NCBI RefSeq assembly: GCF_000230895.2
Contig: NC_016604.1
Coordinates: 1,922,001-1,986,000 of the forward strand
Direction: 5' to 3'
Source of the DNA: Mycolicibacterium rhodesiae NBB3
GTDB lineage: Bacteria > Actinomycetota > Actinomycetes > Mycobacteriales > Mycobacteriaceae
Length of the DNA: 64,000 nt
Part shown: positions 32,128-45,956 of the stretch, piece after piece
Layout of the letters: every line of letters begins with the position of its first letter
How positions within the stretch are numbered: the first letter of the stretch is position 1
The notes under the pieces: generated by a model
Database searches by the model: none
The model's input: only the letters and a program-made list of their open reading frames with translations
What the model was told of the DNA's origin: nothing
Position numbers and translations under genes: made by a program

Positions 32128-32889
32128 ATGGAACCGGTTTTCCGCATGTTGGAGATTTCCGTCAGCACGGCGAACAGGGCCATCGGTACCCGGATCACGT
32201 ATCTCGGGCTGGAGAACATCCCGGCGCACGGCGGCGCGGTCGTCGCGATCAACCACACGAGTTACCTCGACTGGTATCCCGCGGCTCTCGCGGCATACCA
32301 GGTTGGGCGTCGGCTGCGCTTCATGATCAAGTCGGAGATGCAGCAGGTGAAGGTCGTCAGCTTTCTGATCAAGCATTCCAAGACCATTCCGGTGGACCGC
32401 GATGCCGGGGGTGAGGCCTACGCCGTCGCTGTCGAGCGGCTACGGGAAGGCGAGCTCGTCGCCGTGTACCCCGAGGCCACCATCAGCCGCAGCTTCGAGC
32501 TCAAGGAGTTCAAGTCCGGTGCGGCGCGGATGGCGCGCGACGCGCAGGTGCCGATCCTGCCGATGATCGTGTGGGGCGCCCAACGCATGTGGACCAAGGA
32601 CCATCCGCGAAACATGGGCCGCAAGAAGATTCCGGTCACCGTCGCCATCGGGCCGCCCGTTCGTGCCGCGGCGACGGTTGACGAGACCAGCGCCGCGATG
32701 CGGGAAGCGATGAACAAGCTGTTGCACACGGTCCAGCAGGACTATCCGCATCCCGAGGGCGCGTATTGGGTGCCCCACCGGTTGGGCGGCTCGGCGCCGA
32801 CGATGGAAGAGGCCAGGGCGCTCGAGGAAGCGGAGCTCGCCGAACGGGCACGCAAGAAGGCCGAACGAGAGACGAAAAGCCGCCGGTGA
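32128..32889 (+). CDS. 1-acylglycerol-3-phosphate acyltransferase-like protein (second of a pair)
   Basis: A 253-residue paralogue of the gene immediately upstream (3-base gap). The catalytic motif is AVVAINHTSYLDWYPAALAA; the motif VYPEATISRSFELKEFKSG is identical to the first copy except one residue. The block LPMIVWGAQRMWTKDHPRNM also matches. The high identity points to tandem duplication. The C-terminal tail is again charged (EEAELAERARKKAERE). ATG 32128 is a clear start. Its stop overlaps the HAD-phosphatase GTG by four bases, so the three genes form an operon. Confidence 0.9.
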   Translation: MEPVFRMLEISVSTANRAIGTRITYLGLENIPAHGGAVVAINHTSYLDWYPAALAAYQVGRRLRFMIKSEMQQVKVVSFLIKHSKTIPVDRDAGGEAYAVAVERLREGELVAVYPEATISRSFELKEFKSGAARMARDAQVPILPMIVWGAQRMWTKDHPRNMGRKKIPVTVAIGPPVRAAATVDETSAAMREAMNKLLHTVQQDYPHPEGAYWVPHRLGGSAPTMEEARALEEAELAERARKKAERETKSRR

Positions 32890-33701
32890 CACTGCCTCTG
32901 CTGATTGCCTCCGATGTGGACGGCACACTGCTGACCGACGACGACAAGATCACCGCCCGGACTCGCGCCGCGATCACGGCGGCGGAGGCCTCCGGCACCC
33001 GGTTCGTGCTCGCGACCGGCCGTCCGCCGCGCTGGGTGGCGCCGGTGGTCGACGCGCTGGGTTTTGCGCCGATGGCGGTGTGCGCCAACGGCGCCGTGAT
33101 CTATGACCCGTCGACCGACCGGATCGTCTCGGCCCGCACACTGTCGGCCGACGTGCTCGCTGAACTCGCCGAGATCGCCACCCGCGTCATCCCCGGCGCC
33201 GGCCTCGCGGTCGAACGCGTCGGGCGCAGCGCCCACGACGCGGCCACGCCGCAGTTTGTCAGCTCACCGGGTTACGAGCATGCCTGGCTCAATCCCGACA
33301 ACACCGAGGTGTCGGTCGACGACCTGCTCAGCGCTCCCGCCATCAAGCTGCTCATCCGCAAGTCCGGTGCGCAGAGCGCCGATATGGCTGACGCGTTGGC
33401 GAAACATGTTGGGCGACAAGGTGACATCACTTATTCGACCAACAACGGTCTGATCGAGATCATGCCGCTCGGCATCAGCAAGGCCACCGGAATCGCAGAG
33501 GTGGCAGAGCCGTTGGACATCACGGCCGAGGATGTCGTGGCCTTCGGTGACATGCCCAACGACGTGCCGATGCTCGCATGGGCGGGACTCGGCGTGGCGA
33601 TGGGCAACGCCCATCCGGATGCGGTGGCCGCCGCCGACGAGGTCACCGCAACGAACGCGGACGACGGCGTGGCCCGCGTACTCGAACGCTGGTGGTTGTG
33701 A
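32886..33701 (+). CDS. HAD-superfamily Cof-type phosphatase (Rv3813c-like)
   Basis: A 271-residue haloacid dehalogenase-type hydrolase: motif I LIASDVDGTLLTDDDKI, motif II ATGRPP, the C2-type cap between about residues 85 and 190, motif III with K in GISKATGIAEVA, and motif IV VVAFGDMPNDVPMLAWAG. The Cof/SupH group dephosphorylates small sugar phosphates and nucleotides. Start: GTG 32886, overlapping the acyltransferase stop (GTGA). In M. tuberculosis the orthologue also follows the acyltransferase run. Confidence 0.93.
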   Translation: MTLPLLIASDVDGTLLTDDDKITARTRAAITAAEASGTRFVLATGRPPRWVAPVVDALGFAPMAVCANGAVIYDPSTDRIVSARTLSADVLAELAEIATRVIPGAGLAVERVGRSAHDAATPQFVSSPGYEHAWLNPDNTEVSVDDLLSAPAIKLLIRKSGAQSADMADALAKHVGRQGDITYSTNNGLIEIMPLGISKATGIAEVAEPLDITAEDVVAFGDMPNDVPMLAWAGLGVAMGNAHPDAVAAADEVTATNADDGVARVLERWWL

Positions 33702-33702
33702 C

Positions 33703-35328
33703 TCAGGCCGGACTGATGGGCGGCGTGAACCGCTCCAGCTGAACCGGGGTGTGGTCGGAGTCCGACTTGGGAAGTTCGGTGGCGACCTGGTCGATGACCC
33801 TGACGACGTTGCCCGTCTCGCGGTCGAAGTTCAGCGTGCCGTGCTGGAAGTTCTGCACGATCCACAGCGGTTCGGCAATCTCAGCGCTGGTGGGCAGACC
33901 CAGCGCACCGCGCTCGAAGCCCAGCGACCCCCATGCGTTGTAGATCTCGCCGGTGACCGGTTCGGCCCCGCTGGTCGGCGACCAGTAGATCGCGCCGCGT
34001 TCGAAGTTCGCGTACCGCGAACCACCTTCGCCTGAGGCCTCCGGTGATCTCGGCGCGCCGAGGATGCTGTTCGGGCCACCCATCGACTCCCAGCGCAGGA
34101 AGATCGCGCCACCGCGCAGAGTTTCGGCCAGGTCGGCGGGCCCCGGCGGCCTGTTGAATCGGGCCGCGATGTCGCGGATCTGGCCCATGGCGGCGTACGC
34201 CGCGTTGCCCGGGCATTCGGTGACGCCCACGTCGCGGTGAGTGAAGATCGTCGGCAGCGTCGGGCTGGCGCCGAACGGGAACTTGGAGAACGAGCTGCCC
34301 GCCGAGGCCAGCACGACGGTGCCCTTTGGGTCGACGTGGTCGAGGCCGAGGCGCCAGCCGAGCAGCCGGCCGGTGTTCTCCAACTGAATCTGGGTCGGAG
34401 CCACCTCTTCGAAGTTGCCCAGCATCGCCACACCCCAGGTGTCGCGGTTGAAGCCACCGGTGTGCGCGCCCTCGACAGGCTTGCTGATTCCGCCCGCGCG
34501 GCCCTCGAATACCTGGCCGTACTTGTCGACGAGGGCGTTGTAGGCGATGTCGCACCACCCCAGCGTGCGGGTGTGGTACTCGTAGATCGACCGGATGATG
34601 CCGGCCGAATCCTGGGGCGCGTAGTCGTTGCTGCCGGCGGTGTGGTGGACGATCCCGGCCCGGATGCCCTTGTCGTACTGCGGGTTCGGGCATCGGATCG
34701 ACTCGTCGGCGCCCCACCCGCCTCGATCGATGATCTGCGGGGGGCTGCCGGGCGCGGTGACGGCGGACGGCACCGGCAACGTGTCCACCGGCGCCTCCGG
34801 CGGACTGATCAGCACGGCGTTGACGTTCTGCGGCAACGGCTGTTCGACGTTCGCGGGGACGTACCCCAGCCTGGGCCGGTTGTCGCCCTGCGGCGGCGGT
34901 GCCTGCGGGGGTCCAGCGGGACGGGTGACCGAGATCTGCACCGTGGTGGTGCGACCGACGAAGACCGGTTCGGTGCCGCGTGGCGCACCCGCCACGGGGT
35001 GGTCGGGTCCCAGTCCCTCCATGGCTTCCGCCTCGTACCAGGGTCCCCACGTGCCGTCGGGCTTCTTGGCGCGAATCCTCGCCGACGTGCCGGTCAGGTC
35101 ATCCGCGGTGAGTGCGACCAAGGAGAACGGGGTGTCCTGGTGGATCTCACGAATCGTCTCGCCGCCACCGAGACCGGTCAGCGGCTGTTGGGCGAGCTGC
35201 GGTGCCGCTGGTGGCGAGTCGTCGTCGGTGGGGACTCCCGGAATGCCGAAGAGCGCCATCGGCAGCACGACAGCGGTCGCCGCGATGGCGGTGAACAGCA
35301 CCGACGGCACTGGACGGCGACACGACAC
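33703..35328 (-). CDS. Exported PGRP-type N-acetylmuramoyl-L-alanine amidase with LGFP repeats (Rv3811-like)
   Basis: A 541-residue exported protein. The signal region (VLFTAIAATAVVLPMALFGI) is followed by a proline-rich segment. The amidase_2/PGRP domain (about 200-390) contains WGADESIRCPN, the zinc ligands in AGIVHHTAGSNDYAP and THRDVGVTECPGNAAYAAM, and the catalytic region EGRAGGISKPVEGAHTGGFN. C-terminal LGFP-type repeats (RWESMGGPNSILGAP, WGSLGFERGALGLPTS) bind the wall. It cleaves the muramic acid-peptide bond or remodels septal peptidoglycan. Start: GTG 35328. Confidence 0.92.
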   Translation of the reverse strand: MSCRRPVPSVLFTAIAATAVVLPMALFGIPGVPTDDDSPPAAPQLAQQPLTGLGGGETIREIHQDTPFSLVALTADDLTGTSARIRAKKPDGTWGPWYEAEAMEGLGPDHPVAGAPRGTEPVFVGRTTTVQISVTRPAGPPQAPPPQGDNRPRLGYVPANVEQPLPQNVNAVLISPPEAPVDTLPVPSAVTAPGSPPQIIDRGGWGADESIRCPNPQYDKGIRAGIVHHTAGSNDYAPQDSAGIIRSIYEYHTRTLGWCDIAYNALVDKYGQVFEGRAGGISKPVEGAHTGGFNRDTWGVAMLGNFEEVAPTQIQLENTGRLLGWRLGLDHVDPKGTVVLASAGSSFSKFPFGASPTLPTIFTHRDVGVTECPGNAAYAAMGQIRDIAARFNRPPGPADLAETLRGGAIFLRWESMGGPNSILGAPRSPEASGEGGSRYANFERGAIYWSPTSGAEPVTGEIYNAWGSLGFERGALGLPTSAEIAEPLWIVQNFQHGTLNFDRETGNVVRVIDQVATELPKSDSDHTPVQLERFTPPISPA

Positions 35329-35413
35329 GGAACGATGTTACGTATGTGTCAGTTGTTACCAATGTTTCGACACGGCGCGAGGGCGGACAAATTTGGAAGC
35401 CGGGTCTACGCGC

Positions 35414-35458
35414 AACGGCACCGCAGAGCCCAGAGAGAGGGTCTTCTGCGGTGCCGTT
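35414..35458 (-). terminator. Long inverted repeat downstream of erp
   Basis: Arms aacggcaccgcaga (35414-35427) and tctgcggtgccgtt (35445-35458) are perfect inverted complements (14 bases) around a 17-base loop. It starts 12 bases after the erp stop and ends transcription in the minus direction, probably as a hairpin terminator; the following T-run is short on that strand (GTTGCG). It also lies upstream of the amidase gene. Confidence 0.6.
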
Positions 35459-35470
35459 TCGAAACAGGTC

Positions 35471-36409
35471 TTATGCGCCAGCGCCGGTGGACGCCGCCGC
35501 CGCGGCGGCCGGAGCAGCGGCTGCCGCCGGTGCCGCCGCTGCGGCCGCGGGGGCCGCTGCGGCCGGGGGCTTGACCGCCGACATGATCGCGGGCATCACC
35601 ATGCCCTTGAGCAGGTCGATCGCCTGACCGGCGCCCAGCTGGTTGGCCATGCTGGACAGGTCGCCCATGATGCCGGGGCTTCCGGTGCTCGCCGGCATGC
35701 TCGCCAGCGACGGGTCACCCATGATCGGGTACATGCCCGCCGCCGGATCCAGGCCGATGGGCGCCGAGATCGGAATCTCGCCGGGGTTGGGCAGCGCGCC
35801 GGTCGCGCTCGGCGTCAGCGGGCTGGTGAGCGCGGACGGCGTGGTCAAGCCCGGTGTCGTCAGGCCCGTCGCATCAGGGGTTGTGGTGGTCAGCCCGGGG
35901 ACGCCCGGATTGGTGAGGCCGGGGTTCGCCAGCGCCGGATCGGTCAACGCCGGGCCGGTGGCCGTGAGACCGGGAACGGACGCGCTCGGCACGTCGAGCC
36001 CGGGCGTGGAAAGGCCCGGAGTCGTCAGCCCGGGCGTGGTCAATCCGGGTGTGGTCAGCCCTGGCGTCGAGAGCGACGGCGAGGTCAGCCCCGGCGTGCT
36101 GAGCGCGGGCGAGGTCAGCCCGGGTGAGGTCAGCGTCGTGGGCGTGCTCGCGCCACTTCCCGTCAACACACCCGTGGGCATCGGCGGCAGGTTGATGCCG
36201 AATTGCGAAAGGCCCTGCGACAGCGCTGACATCAGCTCGTTCGGGAGGTCGGTGATCGTGGCAGCCTGGACGAATTCGCGGTGCTGCGGCTGCGGATCGA
36301 TGCTCGCAGACAACTCGGATACGGCGACTACTGCGGCTGGACTTGCGACTGCCAGGGCGGCGACTGCGCTCATGGCTGTCGAGAGCCTGCGTCGACGTCG
36401 GTTCGGCAC
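35471..36409 (-). CDS. erp: Exported repetitive protein Erp (PirG)
   Basis: A 312-residue exported protein: signal peptide (MSAVAALAVASPAAVVAVSELSA) and a conserved N-terminal domain (QHREFVQAATITDLPNELMS). A central block of about ten PGLTS/T-type pentapeptide repeats (about residues 95-200) follows, then a conserved C-terminal region (LDPAAGMYPIMGDPSLASM) and an alanine/proline tail. This domain order defines mycobacterial Erp, an envelope-associated virulence and growth protein. Start: GTG 36409 with GAGGAGACTTCC just upstream. It lies divergent from glf as in M. tuberculosis Rv3810-Rv3809c. Confidence 0.95.
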   Translation of the reverse strand: MPNRRRRRLSTAMSAVAALAVASPAAVVAVSELSASIDPQPQHREFVQAATITDLPNELMSALSQGLSQFGINLPPMPTGVLTGSGASTPTTLTSPGLTSPALSTPGLTSPSLSTPGLTTPGLTTPGLTTPGLSTPGLDVPSASVPGLTATGPALTDPALANPGLTNPGVPGLTTTTPDATGLTTPGLTTPSALTSPLTPSATGALPNPGEIPISAPIGLDPAAGMYPIMGDPSLASMPASTGSPGIMGDLSSMANQLGAGQAIDLLKGMVMPAIMSAVKPPAAAAPAAAAAAPAAAAAPAAAAAASTGAGA

Positions 36410-36526
36410 GGAAGTCTCCTCAATACATGGACTACGTCTGGTAGGTACTCGTACGCGATTGACGGTACGCGTGTGACTGATGTGACAGGAGTGGTGATAT
36501 GGAATCGTGAGCCAATCTTGACCTGA

Positions 36527-39730
<3,204 letters not shown>

Positions 39731-39738
<8 letters not shown>

Positions 39739-40252
39739 GAGTCCCCATGGCGAGGACGCCGCGCTGGTGGCCGTCCAGTCCGCGCTCGCCGATCGGCCAG
39801 GCGTGCTGGCCGGCGCGCGGACACTGTCGCATTTCGGCGAACACAGCCTCGGCTGGCTCGCCGTTGCGGCGCTCGGTGCGCTGCTTGCGCCGGCTCGGCG
39901 GCGGGCGTGGCTGGCGGCCGGGGCGGGCGCCTTTCTCGCGCACGCGGCCGCAGTGGTGATCAAGCGCGTGGTGCGACGCGAGCGCCCGCACCACCCGGCG
40001 ATCGCCGTGAACGTTTCCACGCCGAGCCGGCTCAGTTTCCCGTCGGCCCATGCCACGTCCACCACGGCAGCGTCGATCCTGCTGGGCCGGGCCACCGGTC
40101 TGCCGCTGCCTGCCATCCTGGTGCCACCAATGGCGTTGTCGCGGTTGGTGCTCGGCGTGCATTACCCGAGTGACGTGCTGACCGGCGTGGCGGTCGGGGC
40201 GGCCGTCGCGAAGGCGGTCACCATGGTCACAGAGCGGGGCGAAGGAGTCTGA
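39731..40252 (+). CDS. PAP2-type membrane phosphatase (Rv3807c-like)
   Basis: A 173-residue membrane protein with PAP2 phosphatase motifs: KRVVRRERPHHP (motif 1), FPSAHATSTTAAS (motif 2) and GVHYPSDVLTGVAVG (motif 3), and four to five helices. In M. tuberculosis the orthologue, encoded between glfT2 and ubiA, is thought to dephosphorylate 5-phosphoribosyl decaprenyl phosphate to the ribose form. ATG 39731 overlaps the glfT2 stop by eight bases, and its stop overlaps the ubiA ATG by one base. Confidence 0.92.
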
Positions 40253-41208
40253 TGAGCATCTCGAGCGAGAGCAGTGCAGAGAGCGCACCGCCCATGAACC
40301 AGCAGCCGGCGCAGGAGAAGGGGCCACCGCGCAATCTGGTCACCGGAGTGATCAAGGCGGTACGACCCAAACAGTGGGTGAAGAACCTGCTGGTGTTGCT
40401 CGCGCCGGTGGCCGCCCTCGGGGGCGACGTCCACTACGACTATCGCGAGGTCGCGATCAAGGCCTTGATCGCCTTCGTCGCGTTCTCCCTGGCCGCCTCG
40501 ACCGTCTACCTCGTCAACGACGTCCGTGACGTCGAGGCTGACAAACAGCATCCGACGAAGCGCTTCCGGCCGATCGCCGCGGGGGTGGTCCCGGTCTGGC
40601 TGGCGTACTCGCTGGCAGTGGTGCTCGGTGTTGCGGCCCTTGGCGTTGCATGGCTGGCGTCCCCGAACCTCGTACTGGTGATCGCCATCTACATCGTGAT
40701 GCAGATGGCGTACTGCTTCGGGCTCAAGCATCAGGCCGTCCTGGACATCTGCATCGTGTCATCGGCGTATCTGATCCGCGCGATCGCGGGCGGCGCTGCC
40801 ACCGGAATACCGCTGTCGCAGTGGTTCCTTCTGGTGATGACGTTCGGTTCGTTGTTCATGGTGGCGGGGAAGCGGTACGCCGAACTGCAACTCGCCGAAC
40901 GGACCGGCGCGAAGATTCGCAAGTCGCTGGAAAGTTACACGGCCTCGTATCTGCGGTTCGTGTGGACGCTGTCAGCCACGGCGATGGTCCTGTGTTACGG
41001 CCTGTGGGCTTTCGAACGCGATGGCGCCAACGCATCGTGGTACGCCGTGACGATCATTCCGATCACGATCGCGGTCCTGCGATACGCCGTCGACGTGGAC
41101 AGTGGACTCGCCGGCGAACCCGAGGAGATCGCGTCGAAGGATCGGGTGCTCCAACTCCTGCTCCTGGCCTGGATCGGAACCATCGGTGTCGCCGTCTTCC
41201 TCAGCTGA
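40252..41208 (+). CDS. ubiA: Decaprenyl-phosphate 5-phosphoribosyltransferase (UbiA family)
   Basis: A 318-residue membrane prenyltransferase-fold protein with about nine helices. The first aspartate-rich motif is YLVNDVRDVEADKQHPTKRFRP, and the second site includes LRYAVDVDSGLAGEPEEI. It transfers 5-phosphoribose from PRPP to decaprenyl phosphate, the first step towards decaprenylphosphoryl-arabinose, the arabinan donor. It corresponds to Rv3806c. Changes in this enzyme alter ethambutol susceptibility in M. tuberculosis. ATG 40252 overlaps the PAP2 stop (TGATG). Confidence 0.96.
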   Translation: MSISSESSAESAPPMNQQPAQEKGPPRNLVTGVIKAVRPKQWVKNLLVLLAPVAALGGDVHYDYREVAIKALIAFVAFSLAASTVYLVNDVRDVEADKQHPTKRFRPIAAGVVPVWLAYSLAVVLGVAALGVAWLASPNLVLVIAIYIVMQMAYCFGLKHQAVLDICIVSSAYLIRAIAGGAATGIPLSQWFLLVMTFGSLFMVAGKRYAELQLAERTGAKIRKSLESYTASYLRFVWTLSATAMVLCYGLWAFERDGANASWYAVTIIPITIAVLRYAVDVDSGLAGEPEEIASKDRVLQLLLLAWIGTIGVAVFLS

Positions 41209-43285
41209 GCGGGCGCGTTTCTCACCCGCCGTCCGGAACCCCTGGCTGGACGGCCTCGGCGACCGGTTGTCGCGCCTGCCCGCATTCCCCTACGACATCA
41301 CGGTTCGAGTGAGCCTTTGGGTGAGCGTGTTCGTCGTCGCCGCGCTGTTCGGCTGGGGGGCCTGGCAGCGGCGCTGGATCGCCGACGACGGCCTCATCGT
41401 CCTGCGTACTGTCCGAAACCTCTTGGCGGGCAATGGCCCGGTCTTCAACGCGGGTGAGCGGGTCGAAGCGAACACGTCGACGATATGGACCTACCTGATC
41501 TATTTCGGCGCATGGATCGGCGGCCCGGTACGGATGGAGTACGTGGCGCTGTTCCTCGCGCTCACCCTGAGTGTGCTCGGAGTCGCGTTCATCATGCTGG
41601 GAGCCGCACGGCTGTATGCGCCGAGCCTGCGGGGCAGACGGGCGTTGATGCTGCCTGCCGGTGCGCTGGTCTACATCGCGGTGCCGCCGGCCCGTGACTT
41701 CGCGACCTCCGGTCTCGAAAACGGTTTGGTGCTGGCATATCTCGGTCTGCTCTGGTGGATGATGGTCTGCTGGTCGCAGGGGTTGCGGGCTGTCGGGCCG
41801 GCCAGGGCTACCGCGCCACCCGTGCGCGGAGGCCCGCCGACCATTCGCAGGCAGCCGTTCGGACCGCCACCGCAACCGCGCACGGCCAGCCCGACCTTCG
41901 GCGCCGCACTGGCTTTCGTCGCGGGTCTGAGCGTGCTCGTCCGGCCCGAGTTGGCCCTGATCGGCGGCCTCGCGTTGGTGATGATGCTGATAGCCGCGCG
42001 TGACTGGCGGCGGCGAGGGCTCATCGTCGTTGCGGGCGGGCTGGTGCCCGTCGGGTACGAGATCTTCCGAATGGGCTACTACGGCTTGCTGTTTCCCGGT
42101 ACCGCACTGGCCAAGGACGCGTCCGGCGCCAAGTGGTCCCAGGGCTTCGTGTACCTGGCCAACTTCAACAATCCGTACCTGCTGTGGGCCCCGGCCATCT
42201 TGCTGATCGGACTGGCTGCGGTGGTGATGGTCACCCGCGGCCGTCCATGGGGAATCCGTCACATGGTCGCGCCCGGTCACGGATGGCTTGCGCGGACGGT
42301 GCAGAGCCCGCAGGCCGTGGTGGGCTTCATGCTCGTCAGCGGTTTCCTGCAGGCTGTCTACTGGATTCGTCAGGGTGGCGACTTCATGCACGGCCGAGTC
42401 TTGTTGACGCCGTTGTTCTGTGTGCTGGCACCGATCGCGGTGATCCCGCTGGTGCTGCCCGACGGCCGCCGAATGGCCCGTGGCGCAGGGTATTTGTTCG
42501 TCGGCGCCACCAGTGTGCTGTGGTTGTCGATCGCCGGTTGGTCACTGTGGGTTGCCAATTCGAGCGGTATGGGAGCCGACGCCACCCGCGTGACCTATAG
42601 CGGCATCGTCGACGAGCGACGGTTCTACGCACAGGCGACGGGTAACGCGCACCCGCTCACCGCCGCCGACTACCTCGACTACCCGCGCATGCGCGCGGTG
42701 ATGACCGCGCTGAACAACACGCCAGACGGCGCCCTGTTGTTGCCTTCGGGCAACTACGACCAGTGGGACGTCGTGCCCGCCATCCCGCCGCCGCCGGATG
42801 CGCCGGCCGAAGTGAAGGCTCAAAAGGGCCCGCACACAGTGTTTTTCACAAATCTCGGCATGCTCGGAATGAACGTCGGCCTCGACGTCCGGGTTATCGA
42901 TCAGATCGGGCTGGCCAACCCGCTGGCCGCACACACCGCACGCCTGGACGACGGCCGCATCGGCCACGACAAGAACCTGTTCCCGGACTGGGCGGTGGCC
43001 GAGGGACCGTTCCTCAAGACGCGCCCGTTCATCCCGGCCTACCTCGACGAGGACTGGATCGCACAGGCTGAGGCGGCGCTGAAGTGCCCGGCGACCGATG
43101 CCATGCTCACCGCCGTGCGGGGGCCGATGGGCCCGCGCCGGTTCCTGTCGAATGTGTTGCACGCCTATGAGTTGACGCAATACCGGATCGATCGAGTACC
43201 GCGCTACGAGCTGGCGCGCTGCGGACTGGATGTGCCTGCGCCGATCGGCGAGCCGTACACGGGCATGCCTGCGACGGGGCCGTAA
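41186..43285 (+). CDS. aftB: Terminal beta-1,2-arabinofuranosyltransferase AftB
   Basis: A GT-C membrane glycosyltransferase of about 699 residues. The catalytic DDx motif is in RRWIADDGLIVLRTVRNLLAG, followed by FNAGERVEANTSTIWTYL. There are about ten helices and a C-terminal periplasmic domain with conserved cysteines (ALKCPATDAM, ELARCGLDVP). AftB adds the terminal beta-1,2 arabinose of arabinogalactan. A proline-rich insertion (ARATAPPVRGGPP) sits in one loop. Start uncertain: GTG 41186 overlaps ubiA by 23 bases; TTG 41267 or GTG starts near the first helix would give shorter proteins closer to the M. tuberculosis length. Confidence 0.94.
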   Translation: MSPSSSAERARFSPAVRNPWLDGLGDRLSRLPAFPYDITVRVSLWVSVFVVAALFGWGAWQRRWIADDGLIVLRTVRNLLAGNGPVFNAGERVEANTSTIWTYLIYFGAWIGGPVRMEYVALFLALTLSVLGVAFIMLGAARLYAPSLRGRRALMLPAGALVYIAVPPARDFATSGLENGLVLAYLGLLWWMMVCWSQGLRAVGPARATAPPVRGGPPTIRRQPFGPPPQPRTASPTFGAALAFVAGLSVLVRPELALIGGLALVMMLIAARDWRRRGLIVVAGGLVPVGYEIFRMGYYGLLFPGTALAKDASGAKWSQGFVYLANFNNPYLLWAPAILLIGLAAVVMVTRGRPWGIRHMVAPGHGWLARTVQSPQAVVGFMLVSGFLQAVYWIRQGGDFMHGRVLLTPLFCVLAPIAVIPLVLPDGRRMARGAGYLFVGATSVLWLSIAGWSLWVANSSGMGADATRVTYSGIVDERRFYAQATGNAHPLTAADYLDYPRMRAVMTALNNTPDGALLLPSGNYDQWDVVPAIPPPPDAPAEVKAQKGPHTVFFTNLGMLGMNVGLDVRVIDQIGLANPLAAHTARLDDGRIGHDKNLFPDWAVAEGPFLKTRPFIPAYLDEDWIAQAEAALKCPATDAMLTAVRGPMGPRRFLSNVLHAYELTQYRIDRVPRYELARCGLDVPAPIGEPYTGMPATGP

Positions 43286-44851
<1,566 letters not shown>

Positions 44852-44898
44852 TCGACTCGCTCGTCGGAAACGACGCAGCGTGTCTGGAAACGAGAAGT

Positions 44899-44932
44899 CG
44901 GCGGCGGCGATCCTTCGGGGTCGCCGCCGTCG
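44899..44932 (+). terminator. GC-rich hairpin between fbpA and fbpD
   Basis: A 12-pair stem (including one G-T pair) is formed by cggcggcggcga (44899-44910) and tcgccgccgtcg (44921-44932) around a ten-base loop. It sits 48 bases after the fbpA stop. The following bases (gccatttccgg) give only a weak T-run, so it may attenuate rather than fully terminate. Confidence 0.4.
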
Positions 44933-45016
44933 GCCATTTCCGGACCACCCCACCGCGCGGGTGTGATTGACTTCTCGCGCGGGGACAGCGGAGACGAGCG
45001 TGAGGTGGGGCAGTTG

Positions 45017-45901
45017 ATGCGTGGCGTAATTCGGACAGTGCTGACCATGGTTCTGGCCGCTGGCCTGTGGACCGCCGGAACGGCGTCGGCGCCGGACGCC
45101 AAGGCCGACGTCGAAATGTTGATGGTCCCGTCGGCCGCGATGGGCCGGTCGATCCCCGTCGCCTTCCAGGGCGGCGGTCCGCATGCCGTCGTGCTGCTCG
45201 ACGCCTTCAACGCCGCCCCCGATGTCAGCAACTGGGTGACGGCAGGCAACGCGATGGCCGCGCTCGGTGGGCAGGGCGTCTCGGTGGCGGCGCCCGCCGG
45301 TGGCGCGTGGAGCATGTACACGAACTGGGAGCAGGACGGCAGCAAGCAGTGGGAGACGTTCCTCGCCACCGAACTGCCGAACTTCCTGGCCGCCAACAAG
45401 GGCCTGGCGCCCGGTGGCCACGCCATCGTCGGCGCCGCACAGGGCGGCTACGGCGCCATGGCCATGGCCACGTTCCACCCGGACCGCTACCGCTACGCCG
45501 GATCACTGTCGGGCTTCTTGGCTCCCGAGCGGACCGGAGTCGACGGTGCCATCACGGCGGGCCTTCAGCAGTTCGGTGGCGTAGACGTCCGCAACATGTG
45601 GGGATTGCCACAGCTGGGCCGGTGGAAGTGGCACTCGCCGAACGTCCACGTCCAGCTACTCGCGGACAACAACACCCGGCTATGGGTGTACAGCCCGACC
45701 TCAGGTGGCTGCGATGTTCCGGCGATGATCGGCTACTGCGACATCGCCGCAGGCACGAACAAGGAGTTCTACCAGCACTACCGCTCAGTCGGCGGGCACA
45801 ACGGTCATTTCGACTTCCCCGTCAGCGGCGGCAATGACTGGGGTGCCTGGAGCGGGCAACTGGCCGCGATGTCGGGCGAAATAGTCGCCACCATCGCGTA
45901 G
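45017..45901 (+). CDS. fbpD: Antigen 85-like protein FbpD (MPT51), non-catalytic
   Basis: A 294-residue exported protein of the antigen 85 family: signal peptide MRGVIRTVLTMVLAAGLWTA, mature start ADVEMLMVPSAAMGRSIPVAFQ. The nucleophile elbow reads GAAQGGYGAM instead of GLSMAGS, so the catalytic serine is missing and mycolyltransferase activity is not expected, as known for MPT51. VGGHNGHFDFPVSGGNDWGAW is the conserved C-terminal block. It probably binds matrix or lipids at the surface. ATG 45017 is preferred over a longer start at 44963 because the signal peptide begins there. Confidence 0.94.
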   Translation: MRGVIRTVLTMVLAAGLWTAGTASAPDAKADVEMLMVPSAAMGRSIPVAFQGGGPHAVVLLDAFNAAPDVSNWVTAGNAMAALGGQGVSVAAPAGGAWSMYTNWEQDGSKQWETFLATELPNFLAANKGLAPGGHAIVGAAQGGYGAMAMATFHPDRYRYAGSLSGFLAPERTGVDGAITAGLQQFGGVDVRNMWGLPQLGRWKWHSPNVHVQLLADNNTRLWVYSPTSGGCDVPAMIGYCDIAAGTNKEFYQHYRSVGGHNGHFDFPVSGGNDWGAWSGQLAAMSGEIVATIA

Positions 45902-45956
45902 GGCATACCGCTCGGCGTCTCAGGTTCCTCTGGGTATCAGCCGGTACCTTGGAATC

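Noticed and set aside
33881..35050. 389-residue Arg/Gly-rich minus frame
   Set aside because: Shadow of the PGRP amidase gene; high-GC third-position bias leaves alternate frames open.
35840..36130. Regular repeats that could suggest a CRISPR array
   Set aside because: They encode the in-frame PGLTS/T pentapeptides of Erp. There are no spacers of constant length and no cas genes.
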